Shown here: piece by piece, positions 22,559 through 34,475 of the stretch
Position numbering within the stretch: position 1 is the stretch's first letter
Layout of the letters: each line of letters begins with the position of its first letter
Assembly (NCBI GenBank): GCA_948567375.1
Contig: OX419759.1
Coordinates: 59,486,593 to 59,550,592 of the forward strand
Reading direction: 5' to 3'
Length of the DNA stretch: 64,000 nt
From: Lunularia cruciata
Lineage: Eukaryota; Streptophyta; Marchantiopsida; Lunulariales; Lunulariaceae
Made by a program: the position numbers and the translations under genes
Notes under the pieces: generated by a model
Told to the model about the DNA's origin: nothing
Seen by the model: only the letters and a program-made list of their open reading frames with translations
Database searches by the model: none

Positions 22559-25475
22559 TGGCACAAAGGGTACTTGAGGATTGGGGCATCAAACCATAGA
22601 GTCATAGTTCATGTGACTAACACCACCAACACTTCACATTTAGAGACACCATCTTCTGATTATTGGGAATTAGATTTTGAAGAAGGAGCTTCAGGTGTGG
22701 ACACAAGCATGGAAGAGGAGACTTCCACGGAGGAGGATGAATCTGAATCTGATTCAGATGTGTATCCTTTGTGTGCTATGGATTTTGCACCTAAGCTAGA
22801 GGTTTTGAAGGACCCAGATAAATCACCATTGACACTTGAGGAGGTAGAGAGAAGGTTATCTACCCTCAAGTATGGTCCAAATGTTACCAAGGAGGAGAAG
22901 GTGAGATTTGAGGAGATTTTCCGCAAGTTCATCCATGTGTTTGCTTTTAGTTATAGGGATTTGAAGGAAGTCACCTTGGAGGAGCACAAGATAGAGGTAG
23001 ACTCACATGCAAGACCAATCCGCCAAAAGCAATGTTGCATTAGCCCACCAATATCTTTGGTTGTGAAGGAGGAGATTGATAAGCTCAAGGAGGCTGGGTT
23101 TATCTGAGGTAGAGAATTCAGAATGGGTGTCTCCAATTGTCATTGTGAAGAAAAAGAATGGCAAGCTTTGGGTATGTGTGGATTACAAGAAGCTCAATGC
23201 TGTTACCAAGAAGGACAACTACACATTGCCATTCATTGATGAGATCTTGGAGGAGGTTGCAGGTCATGAGAGGTACAGTTTTGGAGATGGTTATAGTGGA
23301 TATAACCAAATCAAGATTGCACCAGAGCATCAATAACTCACCACATTCACCACACCTTGGGGAACTTACGCTTTCAAGGTCATGCTTTTTGGGCTTTGCA
23401 ATGGTCCAGCCACATTCCAACGGTTCATGAACAAGGTATTTGAACCTTTCATTGGGAATTTGTGAGAGACTTCATTGATGACTTTTGTGTCTATAGGAGC
23501 AAGGAAGAGCACTTTGAGTACCTAATCAAAGTCTTGCAATGCTTGGATGAGGCAAATGCATCACTCAACCTAGAGAAGTGCATTTTTGGATGTGAAGAAG
23601 GTCTACTTTTGGGGCACATCATTTCCAAGGATAGAATAGCAGTTGATCCTGAGAAGGTGAGGAAAATCTCAGACCTTCCATTCCCTTCAAGCTTGACAAA
23701 GTTACACCAATTCTTGGGGATGGTTGGATACTATAGGAGGTTCATCTTCTCATTTTCCAACAAGGCTTATGCATTGACCATCTACATGAAGAAGGGTGTA
23801 GATTACATGGTGATTTTGGAGGACAAGGAGGCTCTCAAAGCTTCTGAGGAGCTCAAGCAATCCCTTGTTGTAGCTCCAATTCTTTCTAAACCTGATTGGA
23901 GTAAGCCTTTCATCCTCTACACTAATGCTTCTAATGTAGCTATAGGATGCACTCTTAGTCAATTAGACCAAGATGGGCATGATCATCCAATAGCTTATGC
24001 TAGTAGGCAGATGGTTTCAGCAGAGAATAACTACTTTGTCACGGAGAGAGAAGGGTTGGTAGTGATCTTTGGTCTCAAGAAGTTTAGACACTACTTGATT
24101 GGAGGGAAAGCCACCATTGTAATGGATCACAAGGCTTTGAAGTACATCTTTGACAAGCCTAATGTTGAAGGGAGACTAGCAAGGTGGATGATACTCTTGT
24201 CTGAGTATGACTACACCATTGAGGATAGGCCACAAAAGAAACATGCAAATGCTGATTTGTTATCTAGAGCCTATGATCATGATGGAGATGAGCTAGTGGA
24301 TGATTCCTTCTTGGATGAGGAGCTCATGACAATCTGAGTCACTCAAGAGGTTCCAATGGAGTACAAGGAGATTGTGGATTTTGTGACAAGAGGTAACTAT
24401 CCAGAAGGGATGCATGCTAGGGAGAGGAAGGCCCTTGCAGCAAGATCTAGACCTTACACAATGGTGGAGGATATTCTTTTTCACCAAGGAGCAGATGGTC
24501 TACTTCGAAGAGTAGTGGGTAAGGAAGAGTCTATCCTACTCATAAAGGAGTTTCATGAAGGTTTACTATGTGGAGGACACTTTGCACAAAAGGTGACTGC
24601 TTTCAAGATTCTAGATGCAGGTTACCATTGGAGAGGGATTTTCAAGGATTGTCTTGATTATTGCAAAACTTTTCATGTTTGTCAAGCTTTTGCTAGAAAG
24701 TCTACATCCACTCCACCACTTAGATCAATTCCATTGCTAGGACCTTTTGAGAAGTGGGGAATTGATTTTGTAGGTCCTCTCAATAGAACCCCAAGGAACA
24801 ATCGGTACATTGTGGTAGTTACTAATTACCTTACCAAGTGGGTTGAGGCTAGATCATTGAGGGACAAGAATGAAGATGAAGTGGGTAGATTTCTTTATGA
24901 ATGCATTATCACTAGGTTTGGATGCCCTTTGGAGTTGGTTTTTGATAGAGGAAGAGAGTTTACAAGAAACATTACTACAGCCATGCTACGACATTTCTCT
25001 ATCACACATAGAGTAACTACATCCTATAAGCCAAATTCCAATGGTTTGGTAGAGAGAACCAATCAGACCTTGTGCATGATGTTGGCCAAAGATGCAGAAA
25101 TAGAGGGGGCTAAACATCATTGGGACAAGAGGATTCATGCAGTTTTGTGGGAGTATAGGACAACCATGAAGACTTCCACCAGATATTCTCCATTTCAATT
25201 GGTGGATGGTATTGAGTCTACCTTATCTATTCACTTTGATCTTCCTACCTTCCAAAGCATTCATAGGGGATTGAAGAAAGCACAAGGAGGTGATGCAGAG
25301 AAGTCAAGGAAGGATCAACTCATGGAGTTGAAAGAGGCAAGAGCAATTGCTATGGTTCGAGTGGAGCAAGCCCAAAGGAAACAAAAGGAGAGCTATGACA
25401 AGAGGCAAGGCAAGAAGAAGGTGGAGACTTTCAAAGAAGGTGATTGGGTAATGTTGTTTGATTCCATTTGATTCA
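22559..25475 (+). pseudogene. pol: pol of B-1: RT, RNase H, integrase
   Basis: RT spans about 22920-23560 with active site Phe-Ile-Asp-Asp near 23472-23483; a 2-base loss near 23105 shifts the frame until about 23460. In RNase H (about 23870-24300) the first catalytic residue is Asn (Tyr-Thr-Asn-Ala-Ser). A TGA at 24335 separates RNase H from integrase. Integrase has the zinc-binding region at 24560-24690, with one Cys changed to Phe, and catalytic Asp 24764, Asp 24944 and Glu 25052, a D35E spacing. The C-terminal part continues past a stop at 25469 to about 25660. No chromodomain was seen. Confidence 0.88.
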
Positions 25476-25660
25476 AGAGAGTGCAAAAGAAGTTTTTGCC
25501 TAAGTACTTTGGACCTTTCATAGTGTAGAAGGTGTGGGGCAATTACACCTATGATCTCAAGGAGTTGGGAGGAAGACACTTTGATAGAATCAACCATGAT
25601 AAGTTGAAGATGTACCATAAAAGGTAGAGAGACCTTCACTTTGAGGAAAAAGTGAAAACT

Positions 25661-25675
25661 TAGTCCGGGGGTAAA
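25661..25675 (+). promoter_or_regulatory. Polypurine tract of B-1
   Basis: The sequence gtccgggggtaaa lies directly before the 3' LTR start TGTAACACC at 25676. The same tract is present, inverted, in B-3 at about 31357-31370. It would prime plus-strand DNA synthesis. Confidence 0.7.
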
Positions 25676-26367
25676 TGTAACACCCATTTGTGCATGTGTG
25701 GGGTATTGTGATATTTAGCTTGGTATTACAAGTACTTAAGAGATATTATTTATATAGAGATAAAGGATGGTTCTATATTAGTCATGGTTAGCTAAAGTGA
25801 GTCATAGCTAAGATAGAGGGGACCTTACTTTAGAGGAAGTAGAAAAGATGAGCACCACTATTTTGGATTTTAGTGTGTTGACTTGGTATTATTCCTAGGT
25901 GTTTGGCTTTGAGGAAAGAGTTAAGAACTCTTGGGCTTGCAAGCCATTTTGTTTTGGATTCTTCTTTAGTCCAAGGATAGCCCATGTGAAGGAATCCTTG
26001 ACTTAGTGGTTGGGTCAAGATAAGACCATATGCTTAGGGGAATATGCCCATGTGAATGGATATTCCTTTCTACTTTTTGACTTTACTTGACTTTTAGTCT
26101 AGTAACTTGAGTTACTACGGTAATTAGTAACTTTGGTATGTAACTATTTCACAAGTATATAAACAATGGGTGAGGAGGTACTCATCATCCTTTCATTTGC
26201 AACTATCTCTCTCTCATTGAGTTCTCTAGTGAGCAATGTCTTGAGTCTTGGAGTGTTAGCCTTGGAGGAGTATGATGGAGTTGGGGTTCCTTGCATTCTT
26301 ACTCCGTGGTGTGTTACCATAATAGCCATCAGAGGTTCATCCTGAGTGAGAGACAAGCCGGCTCACA
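25676..26367 (+). repeat. 3' LTR of B-1
   Basis: A 692-bp partner of the 5' LTR, ending CCGGCTCACA, with a TATA box near 26157. Small differences from the 5' LTR (for example cccgcaagcc against cttgcaagcc) show the insertion is not recent. Confidence 0.92.
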
Positions 26368-27711
26368 TGTCATAGATCCAAAGAGTGGAGATAGTGGTAC
26401 AGTTCAATGAGACATTTATGATGATGTCTTAGTGGTGTACTATCTTTGCATTGGTGCTGTGGGTGGTATAGTTGGGGCCAAGGAGAGAGACTGTGTTCTT
26501 CAGCAAGCTAGGCAGCTCGGATTGGAGGGCAAACACCTTTTGCATTTTTGGGAGGATGGTAGAGTGAGAGTAGTACTACTTCCATCTCAAAGACTACAAA
26601 TGTTACGTCATGCTCATGATGAGCTAGGAAATTTTAGAGTAAAGCATACATATAGCTTACTCTAGAGTCATTATTGGCGGCACAGTATGCAGACCAATGT
26701 ATAATAGTTTGTTGCCAGATGTGTGGTTTATGACCAAGTTAGAGCATCATTTAATGCTCATATGCCACAATTGTACCCATTACCTATCATGGGATTGGAT
26801 TACCGCTGGAGTTTGGACTTTTTTGGACCTTTACTATTGATTGTGAGACATCATCGGTATGTTTTGGTTATGGTGGAGCACTTCTCCAAGTGGATTGAGT
26901 TGGTGACACTTCTTGACAAGTCCAATGAAGGGATGGCTTATTCATTCCTAGATGGGGTTCTTAGTCATTTTGGTGCACTAGCTGAGGTCTTGATTGATTA
27001 GGGTACAAAGTTCTTGGAGGAGTTTCAAGTCTAGTGTGACAAGGCTTTGATTGGTCATCATACTACCTCCCAAGATCACCCTGAGGTAGATGGCTTAGCA
27101 GAGAGAGTGGTTCAGACAATGAAGAGAAGATTGCAAAAGTATGGTTTGCAAAGAGGCCACTTGGGAGATTGGGATCTCAAATTACCTTGGTTGGCCATGG
27201 GCTATTGGTTCAGCCAGCAAGCCTCCTTAGCATCCTTCTCTCCTTAATTTCTACTCAATGGACAAGATCCAAATTTACTTGTAGCCATTTGTCATGATGT
27301 TATTGTAGTTTTGGGCTTGGATGGTCCAAATGTATGGATGAGCTCATGTTCTCAACGGGTAGAGATCTTTTGGAGAGCAATGCCAATGGCCTTTGAGAAC
27401 TTGGTGATTGCTCAACATAGAGATACCTTACTCTATGCCACTATTCAAGAAGGAGGTTATAGACCCTTGATCCGTCAATTTCATCCAAGGGACTATGTAT
27501 ATCTTCAGTAGATAGCACCGATGACACTTGATGTTTCTACAAGCTGCATTATCTTGAGAGTGCACAAGGTTTTTTCATATGGAGTCCTTGTGTTGAAAGG
27601 AAACAATGGAGTTGTTTGGAAGGATCATGTGTGCAATTATGTGCCATGCCACCTCCCAAACATTGATGGTACTATGGACCCAAGCTTGGCACTTTATGTG
27701 CAGGCTTGAGG
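26368..27711 (+). pseudogene. pol: Integrase of element A-1 (degenerate)
   Basis: It resumes A-1 after B-1 and is collinear with A-2 (50080-51415). Recognisable parts are the His/Cys region at 26610-26735, the core Leu-Asp-Phe-Phe-Gly-Pro near 26815, the second Asp near 26995 (the next codon is a TAG) and Leu-Ala-Glu-Arg near 27098. Several stops occur where CAG is expected. A one-base loss near 27690 puts the last domain in another frame. Confidence 0.75.
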
Positions 27712-27852
27712 TGTATGTTATGTAGCTCTTTTGGTGGAGCTGCTACTATGTTAGTGTGTGATAGTTGTTTGAGAGGATGGCATATGGCATGTATGACTCC
27801 TCTCCTCACGGTGGTTCCTCAAGGACAATGGTTATGTCCTAGATGTACTTGA
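27712..27852 (+). pseudogene. PHD finger at the C-terminus of the A-1 polyprotein
   Basis: The translation keeps Cys-Met-Leu-Cys, Cys-Asp-Ser-Cys, Trp-His-Met-Ala-Cys and Trp-Leu-Cys-Pro-Arg-Cys, the full C4HC3 set with the usual Trp before the last pair. It ends in TGA at the same place as A-2. All eight ligands survive although the rest of the copy is badly decayed. PHD fingers bind histone tails, so a role in choosing insertion sites is a reasonable inference. Confidence 0.82.
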
Positions 27853-28022
27853 ATTATAACTACATCATCCTTTATATAGTATAGATTGCAGACATGCGAT
27901 TAACGATGGGGCTTGATAGCACCCGACCTCCTGATCTTTGCCCATCATAGGGTATTCCAATATACTTGGAGTAGATGGCTATCTGGAGTTAGAGGGACCT
28001 AACCGCCAGCTAGGAGGGCAAT

Positions 28023-28127
28023 TGTGGCACTTTAGAGTTTATGTATGACTTATGTGTGAGTTGTGCTTCTATAGTGTATGATATTGACAACTATGTATGT
28101 TGTGTAGCAATGTATATACGCTTGATA
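28023..28127 (+). repeat. B segment, first copy (element A-1)
   Basis: 105 bp from TGTGGCACTTTAG to CGCTTGATA, matching 28577-28681 and the pair in A-2. It follows a purine-rich tract (aggagggcaa) that could be the plus-strand primer site. Two bases separate it from the A segment at 28130. Confidence 0.85.
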
Positions 28128-28129
28128 GT

Positions 28130-28576
28130 TGTCACGCCATTTGTAGAGTTGCATCTAGATTGCTCAAACACTAGAATTGTAGTGATAGTAGTTAGAGGTA
28201 TTTTAGCAGTTACTCGTAGACTACTTTCCAAAGGTCAGATTTTGTGTTTGGGGTACTAATGTCATGGTAGGGCCCACCATCACTTTGCACCATTTGCACC
28301 ATTTTCCATCAGCAAGACCGTTAGGGTTTTAGACCAAGCTCAAGTCCAGGGGTATACTTTTGAAGTGCAGTTCCAAAGAGCTCACTTCTCTGATGTTAAG
28401 CCTTCAAGTTCTTGGCTATGGTGGATAGAGGCCAACGAGCGTCACTTGGATTCTCTTAGCTAGAGTGGATGTGGCTTGACTGTAATCAATGCCCCAATTG
28501 TTGGCGGTTTATAGAGTGATAGATCAGGTACTGATCTGAGTTGAGTTGATTTGAGTGGTGTAAACAAATTGATTAT
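28130..28576 (+). repeat. A segment, 3' copy (element A-1)
   Basis: It starts TGTCACGCC and matches the 5' copy at 2598-3050. The 5' copy continues into the leader, while this copy continues into a second B segment. Confidence 0.85.
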
Positions 28577-28681
28577 TGTGGCACTTTAGAGTTTATGTAT
28601 GACTTATGTGTGAGTTGTGCTTCTATAGTGTTTGATATTGATAGTGATGTATCTTGTGTAGCAATGTATATACGCACAACA
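28577..28681 (+). repeat. B segment, second copy, and end of A-1
   Basis: 105 bp, near-identical to 28023-28127, ending CGCACAACA. Family C sequence resumes at the next base, so this is the true end of the element. The TGTC start and GACA-type end form an inverted terminal pair. Confidence 0.85.
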
Positions 28682-29920
28682 TAGTTCTTCTTGTGTTCTT
28701 CTTTAATCTCTATGGTAGAAACCACACCCAAAAGACAGTAACAAGTATTGATTCATAGTCTCATCACCAATACACACTCATACTCACAACTCCATCAAAT
28801 CTTTCTAAACAAACTTTGATTGTGATGATTCAGATTCTTCCAAAGAAGGCTACTTCACTACAAAATAACTTTTCTTGAGAATTGTGTTCCACTCCTCTAC
28901 TAAAGGCACAACTTCCATGATCAAAATTGCTTTGCATCAACCTCACACTACGCTCACTAGTGCTAAATACTACCAACACTACAATGCCTCACAGATCTAT
29001 CAATGCATTGCTTTGATTGCTATCCACTCAAGATCAAACATACAAAATGAAATCAAATTTGTGGAATCTAACATCCAACAATCTTAAAGACTTGCACTTC
29101 AAAATTCTCCAAACACTCACAAACACACACATAGCATTGAGCTACTCAAAATTAAGCTTAAATGACAAGCACTAAGTTACAACACTTTGCTTACTCAACT
29201 TTGAAAATATAAATACTAAACAACACAACACTATGAATGATTCCTTTAAATAGGTAGAGCACTTTAATAGTTACTAACAAAAATATTATTTCCTAACAAT
29301 CACTTTTCCAACCTGTAGATCCAAAATGACAAAACACCTCTTCACATTTGCCTCTTCATATCTCAAATTTGTTTTTTCTCTAATCCAATGTCAACCTCAA
29401 CTTTGGCTTCCAAACCCAATGTTCCTAAAAATACATCTCCCTTGTTAGATCTCTCTAATACTACTACTCCATCAATTATTTCTACTATCTCTTCACTCTA
29501 AACTACAATTGCAAACACGGGTAATCTATCTAATTCTCTATCTTGCAACCCACTGTTCTTTAATGTCTCAAGAAACCCACACAAAAACACCTGCACTCCT
29601 ACTGCAACAACTTTGGATTTTGTATCTTCCTCCACACTACTCCAAAGTTTCTCTAATTTTGAGTTTACTAAGTCTAATCTGAGACAGACATTATCTCCTA
29701 CTTCTATCATCTTCCTATCTACTCTATCTCTTAGGCAAATCAACAAACTATTCATATTTATGTCCTTCGCATTCCTCTTTCAAGTTTCTTGCACAAACAA
29801 CTTAAATTCATGCAATCTTGTTTCCTCCAACTTCTCTTTAGCTTTTTTACTCAACATCATTCTCATTCTCTCTCTTTAACAATCTCTCCTATATTTTGAT
29901 ATAGAACCCTAAGAGCATTC
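28682..29920 (-). mobile_element. Family C unit C-1, second part
   Basis: It resumes the C sequence broken off at 2597 and matches 10315 onward in C-2, including the terminal non-coding part and the end of the minus-strand coiled-coil ORF (about 29400-29880). It stops at 29920 where the B-3 LTR begins. The remaining upstream half of C-1 is not in the window. Confidence 0.75.
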
Positions 29921-31356
29921 TGTGAGCCGGCTTGTCTCTCACTCAGGATGAACCTTTGATGGCTATTATGGTAGTGCACCATGGACTAAGAAAGCAAGGA
30001 ATCCCAACTCCATCATACTCCTCCAAGGCTAACACTCCAAGATTCAAGACATTGCTCACTAGAGAACTCAATGAGAGAGAGATAGTTGCAAATGAAAAGA
30101 TGATGAGTACCTCCTCACCCCTTGTTTCTATACTTATGAAATAGTTACGCACCAAAGTTACTAATTATTGGAATAAATCAAGTTACTAGGCTAAAAGTCA
30201 AATGAAGTAAAAAAGCTAAAGGAATACCATTCTCATGGGAATATTCTCCTAAGCATGTGATCTTATCTTGACCCAACCACTAAGTCAAGGATTCCTTCAC
30301 ATGGGCTATCCTTGGACTATAGAAGAATCCAAAACAAAAGGGCTTGTGGGTCCAAGAGTTCTTAACTCTTTCCTCAAAGCCAAACACCTATAACACTCCA
30401 AGGATATGAGACTTTAGAAGAAAAATATGATTTCACACTCAAACCTCCGATGCTCCAAAGGAACACCTTCTCTTTATTATATAGACAAAGAGGATCTCCT
30501 CCAAGGAAGCTCCACCCTAGGATTAGGCACACAGATAAGTGATATGTTAGCAAGCTCCACCCTTGGATTACTTACTTGGATGGGTGACGTTGGTCTTGGT
30601 CCTATCTGGTTGGTCAAACAAGCTTTGCCGGAAGGAATCTTTTAGGTAATCTTCTTGTAGGAATCTCAAAATCATGTGGATGAGGTATTGTTGGAAAGCT
30701 TTCAATGAGACAAAGTTAGGGGGAGGGAAGGCTAATCTATCCCCCGTTTTTTTGGGGGAGGAGGTGGAGTTTGCACATTTTTGAAGCCTAATTCATCCAT
30801 TTAGACCTTCAAAATTGCCTTAAGATTTCAAGCATATTTTGGTTCCTACTCTATTAGTAGAAGTCCCCTTTTGGTGATACATCTTTCTGATCTATTCAGT
30901 CCATCATGTGTAACATCCTTCAAGATGTTACCTAACCAATTCTCACCTTTAAATCATATGTCTAGCTATTGGTTATAAGGTTTTCAAGTTTATTTTGGTT
31001 TTTGAACTATTAGTAGAAGTACCCTTTTGGTGATACTTCTATCTGATCTATTTTGACCATCATGTATAAAATAATTCCAAATGTTACCAAACCAAATTTC
31101 ACATCTAGATCATATGGCAAGCTCTTGGTATTACAACACCTAGGAATAATACCATATCAATACACAAGAATCCAAAATAGTGGTGCTCATCTTTTCTATT
31201 TCCTCTAAAGTAAAGTCCCCTCTATCTTAGCTGTGACTAAATTTAGCTAATAGACTAATGTAGAACTCTCCTTTATCTATGTAAATAATATCTCTCAAGT
31301 ACTTGTAATACCAAGCTAAATATCACAATACCACATATGCATAAATGGGTGTTACA
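29921..31356 (-). repeat. 3' LTR of B-3, interrupted by D-2
   Basis: The reverse complement runs TGTAACACCC (31356) to GCCGGCTCACA (29921). The D-2 block at 30389-31135 splits it; without it the length matches the other B LTRs, at about 690 bp. Confidence 0.88.
30389..31135 (-). mobile_element. Solo LTR, family D (D-2)
   Basis: 747 bp matching D-1 in inverse orientation. The ends are TATAACACTCC (eroded) and CTTGGTATTACA. It is flanked by a perfect 5-bp duplication acacc (30384-30388 and 31136-31140) inside the B-3 LTR. No internal D sequence is present. Confidence 0.88.
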
Positions 31357-31369
31357 TTTACCCCCGGAC

Positions 31370-34300
31370 TAAGTTTTCATTGTCCTCAAAGTGAAGGTCT
31401 CTCTACCTTCTATGATACATCTTCAACTTATCATGGTTAATCCTATCAAAGTTTCTTCCTCCCAACTCCTTGAGATCATAGGTGTAAATGCTCCACACCT
31501 TCTCCACTATGAAATGTCCAAGGTATTTAGGCAAAAAATTCTTTTGCACTCGAATCAAATGGAATCAAACAACAATACCCAATCACCTTCTTTGAAAAGC
31601 TCCACCTTCTTCTTGCCTTGCCTCTTGTCATAGCTCTCTTTTTGTTTCCTTTGAGCTTGCTTCACTCAAACCATAACAATTGTTCTTGCCCCTTCCAATT
31701 CCATGAGTTGAACCTTCCTTGAATTCTCTACATCACCTCTTTGTGTTTTCTTCAATCTCCTATGAATGTTTTGGAAGGTGGGAAAATCAAAGTGAATAGA
31801 TAAGGTAGACTCAATACCATATACCAATTGAAATGGAGAATATTTGGTGGAAGTCTTCATGGTTGTCCTATACTCCCACAAAACTGCATGAATCCTCTTA
31901 TCCTAATGATGTTTAGCCCCTTCCATTTTTGCATCTTTGGCCAACATCATACGCAAGGTCTGATAAGTTCTCTCTGCCAAGCCATTGATATTTGGCTTAT
32001 AGGATATAGTTACTCTATGTGTGATAGAGAAATGTCGTAGCATGGCTGTAGTGATACTTCTTGTAAACTCTTTCCTCTATTAGAAACCAACTCCAAAGAG
32101 CATCCAAACCTAGTGATAATGCATTCATAAAGAAATCTACCAGCTTCATCTTCATTCTGTCCCTCAATAGCTAACCTCAACCCATTTGGTAAGATGATCA
32201 ATAACTACTACAATGTACCAATTCTTCATTTAGGTTCTATTCAGAGGACCTACAAAATCAATTCCTCACTTCTCAAAAGGTCCAACAATGGAATTGATTT
32301 GTGGTAGAGTTTCTAGCAAAAGCTTGACAAACATGACAAGTTTTGCAATAATCAAGACAATCCTTGAAAAGCACTCTCCTATGGTAACCTACATCTAGAA
32401 TCTTGAAAGTAGTCACCTTTCCTGCAAAGTGTCCTCCTCACACTAAACCTTCATGAAACTCCTTTATGAGTAGGATAGACTCTTCCTTACCCATTGCCCT
32501 TCGAAGTAAACCATCTGCTCCTTGGTGAAAAAGAATATCCTCCACCATTGTGTAAGGTCTAGATCTTGCTGCAAGGGCCTTCCTCTCCCTAACATGCATC
32601 CCTTCTAGATAGTTACCTCCTGTCACAAAATCCACAATCTCCTTGTACTCCATTAGAACCTCTTGAGTGATTGAGATTGTCATGAGCTCCTCATCTGGGA
32701 AGGAATCATCCGCTAGCTCATCTCCATCATGATCATAGGCCCTAGATAAAAAATCAGTATTTGCATGTTTTTTTCTTGGTCTACTCTCTATGGTGTAATC
32801 ATACTTAGACAAAAGTATCATCCATCTTGCTAGCCTCCCTTCAACATAAGGCTTGTTGAAGATGTACTTCAAGGCCTTGTGATCCGTGATTGTGTGGCTT
32901 TCCCTCCAATAAAGTAGTGTCTAAACTTCTTGGGACCAAAGATCATTGCCAACCCTTCTCTCTCCGTGATAGAGTAGTTCTTTTCTGCTGAAACCATCTA
33001 CTTACTAGCATAAGCTATTGGATGATCATGCCAATCTTGGTCTAATTGACTAAGACTGCATCCTATAGCTACATTAGAAGCATCAGTGTAGAGGATGAAG
33101 GGCTTACTCCAATCAGGTTTAGCAAGAATTGGAGCTACAACAAGAGATTGCTTGAGCTCCTCAAAAGCTTTGAGAGCCTCCTTAGGAGTTTTCCAAAATC
33201 ACCATGTAACCTACACCCTTCTTCATATAGATGGTCAATGCATAAGTCTTGTTAGAAAATGAAAAGATGAACCTCCTATAGTACCCAACCATCCCCAAGA
33301 ATTGGCGTAACTTTGTCAAGCTTGAAGGGAATGGAAGGTATGAGATTTTCCTCACCTTCTCAAGATCAACTACTATTCCATCCTTGGAGATGATGTGCCC
33401 CAAAAGTAGACCTTCTTCACATCTAAAAATGCACTTCTTTAGGTTGAGTGATGCATTTTCCTCATCTAAGTGTTGCAAGACCTTAATTAGGTGCTCAAAG
33501 TGCTCCTCCTTGCTCCCATAGACACAAAAGTCATCAATGAAGTCTCACAAATTTCCCAATGAAAAGTTCAAATACCTTGTTCATGAACCATTGGAATGTG
33601 GCTAGAGCATTGCAAAGGCCAAAAGGCATTCCCTTGAAAGCATAAGTTCCCCAAGGTGTGGTGAATGTAGTGAGTTGTTGATGCTCTAAAGCAATCTTGA
33701 TTTGGTTATATCCACTATAACATCTCCAAAACTGTACCTCTCATGACCTCCAACTTCCTCCAAGATTACATCAATGAATAGTAATGTGTAGTAATCCTTC
33801 ATGGTAAAAATGTCAAGCTTCCTAAAATCCACACATATCTGAAGCTTGCCATTCTTTTTCTTCATAATTACAATTAGAGAAACCCATTTTGAATTCTCCA
33901 CCTCAAAGATAAATCCAACCTCCTTGAGCTTATAAATCTCCTCCTTCACACCCAAAGCTATTGGTGTGCTAATGAAATGTTGCTTTTGGCGGATCGGTCT
34001 TGCTTGTAGCTCTACCTCTATCTTGTGCTCCTCCAAGGTGACTTCCTTCAGATCCTTGTAACTAAAAGCAAACACATGGATGAACTTTTTAAAATCTCTT
34101 CAAATTTGACCTTCTCCTCCTTGGTAACATTTGGACCATACTTGAGGGTAGATAACCTCCTCTCTATCTCCTCAAGTGTCAATGGTGATTTATTTGGGTC
34201 CTTCAAAACCTCTAGATTAGGTGCAAAATCCATAGCACACAAGGGATACACATCTGAATCAGATTTAGATTCATCCTCCTCCGTGGAAGTCTCCTCCTAC

Positions 34301-34475
34301 GTGGAAGTGTCCACACTTGAAGCTCCTTCTTCAGAATCTGATTCCCAATAATCAAAAGATGGTGTATCTGAATGTGAAGTGTAGGTGGTGCTAGTCACAT
34401 GAACTGTGACTCTATGGTTTGATGGCCCAATCCTCAAGTACCCTTTGTGCCATTGATCAGTTGTGTGTGCTGCTC
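31370..34475 (-). pseudogene. pol: pol of B-3: RT, RNase H, integrase
   Basis: On the minus strand the order from 34475 downward is linker with an acidic Glu/Asp-rich run, RT with Phe-Ile-Asp-Asp near 33535, RNase H with Tyr-Thr-Asp-Ala-Ser near 33085, then integrase to about 31370. Scattered stops and small indels break it. The sequence across the RNase H-integrase joint (about 32680) reads Ile-Ser-Ile-Thr-Gln, with no stop. Confidence 0.82.

Larger units (their letters stand above)
18536..26367 (+). mobile_element. Ty3/gypsy element B-1, full length, Tat/Athila-like
   Basis: It has two LTRs of 691 and 692 bp that differ by a few percent by eye, a primer-binding site, an additional ORF, gag, protease, RT, RNase H and integrase, and a polypurine tract. 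It is inserted into A-1: the A sequence ends aggtc at 18535 and resumes with tgtcatagatcc at 26368, giving a duplication of 4-5 bp with one mismatch. No chromodomain follows the integrase. The pol order and the primer site type point to the Tat/Athila side of plant gypsy elements. Several stops and frameshifts make it inactive. Confidence 0.9.
2598..28681 (+). mobile_element. Ty3/gypsy element A-1 with DNA methyltransferase and PHD finger (degenerate, nested insertions)
   Basis: This is a full-length but heavily decayed copy of family A, about 10 kb of its own sequence. It is split by C-2 (9424-17727) and B-1 (18536-26367). Order: A repeat, leader, gag, protease, DNA methyltransferase, reverse transcriptase, RNase H, integrase, PHD finger, B repeat, A repeat, B repeat. 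It sits inside family C sequence: the C sequence ends at 2597 and continues at 28682, with a short duplication (cagtt before, tagtt after, within a base of the junction). That confirms the outer limits of the element. Stops and small indels interrupt every domain, so it cannot make its polyprotein. Confidence 0.88.
29921..34475 (-). mobile_element. Ty3/gypsy element B-3, inverted and truncated
   Basis: It has a 3' LTR at 29921-31356 (split by D-2) followed on the minus strand by integrase, RNase H and RT, reaching the protease-RT linker at 34475, where B-2 is inserted. Gag and the 5' LTR are missing. Its RNase H keeps Thr-Asp-Ala-Ser, and the RNase H-integrase joint is open, unlike B-1 and B-2. 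Confidence 0.85.
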
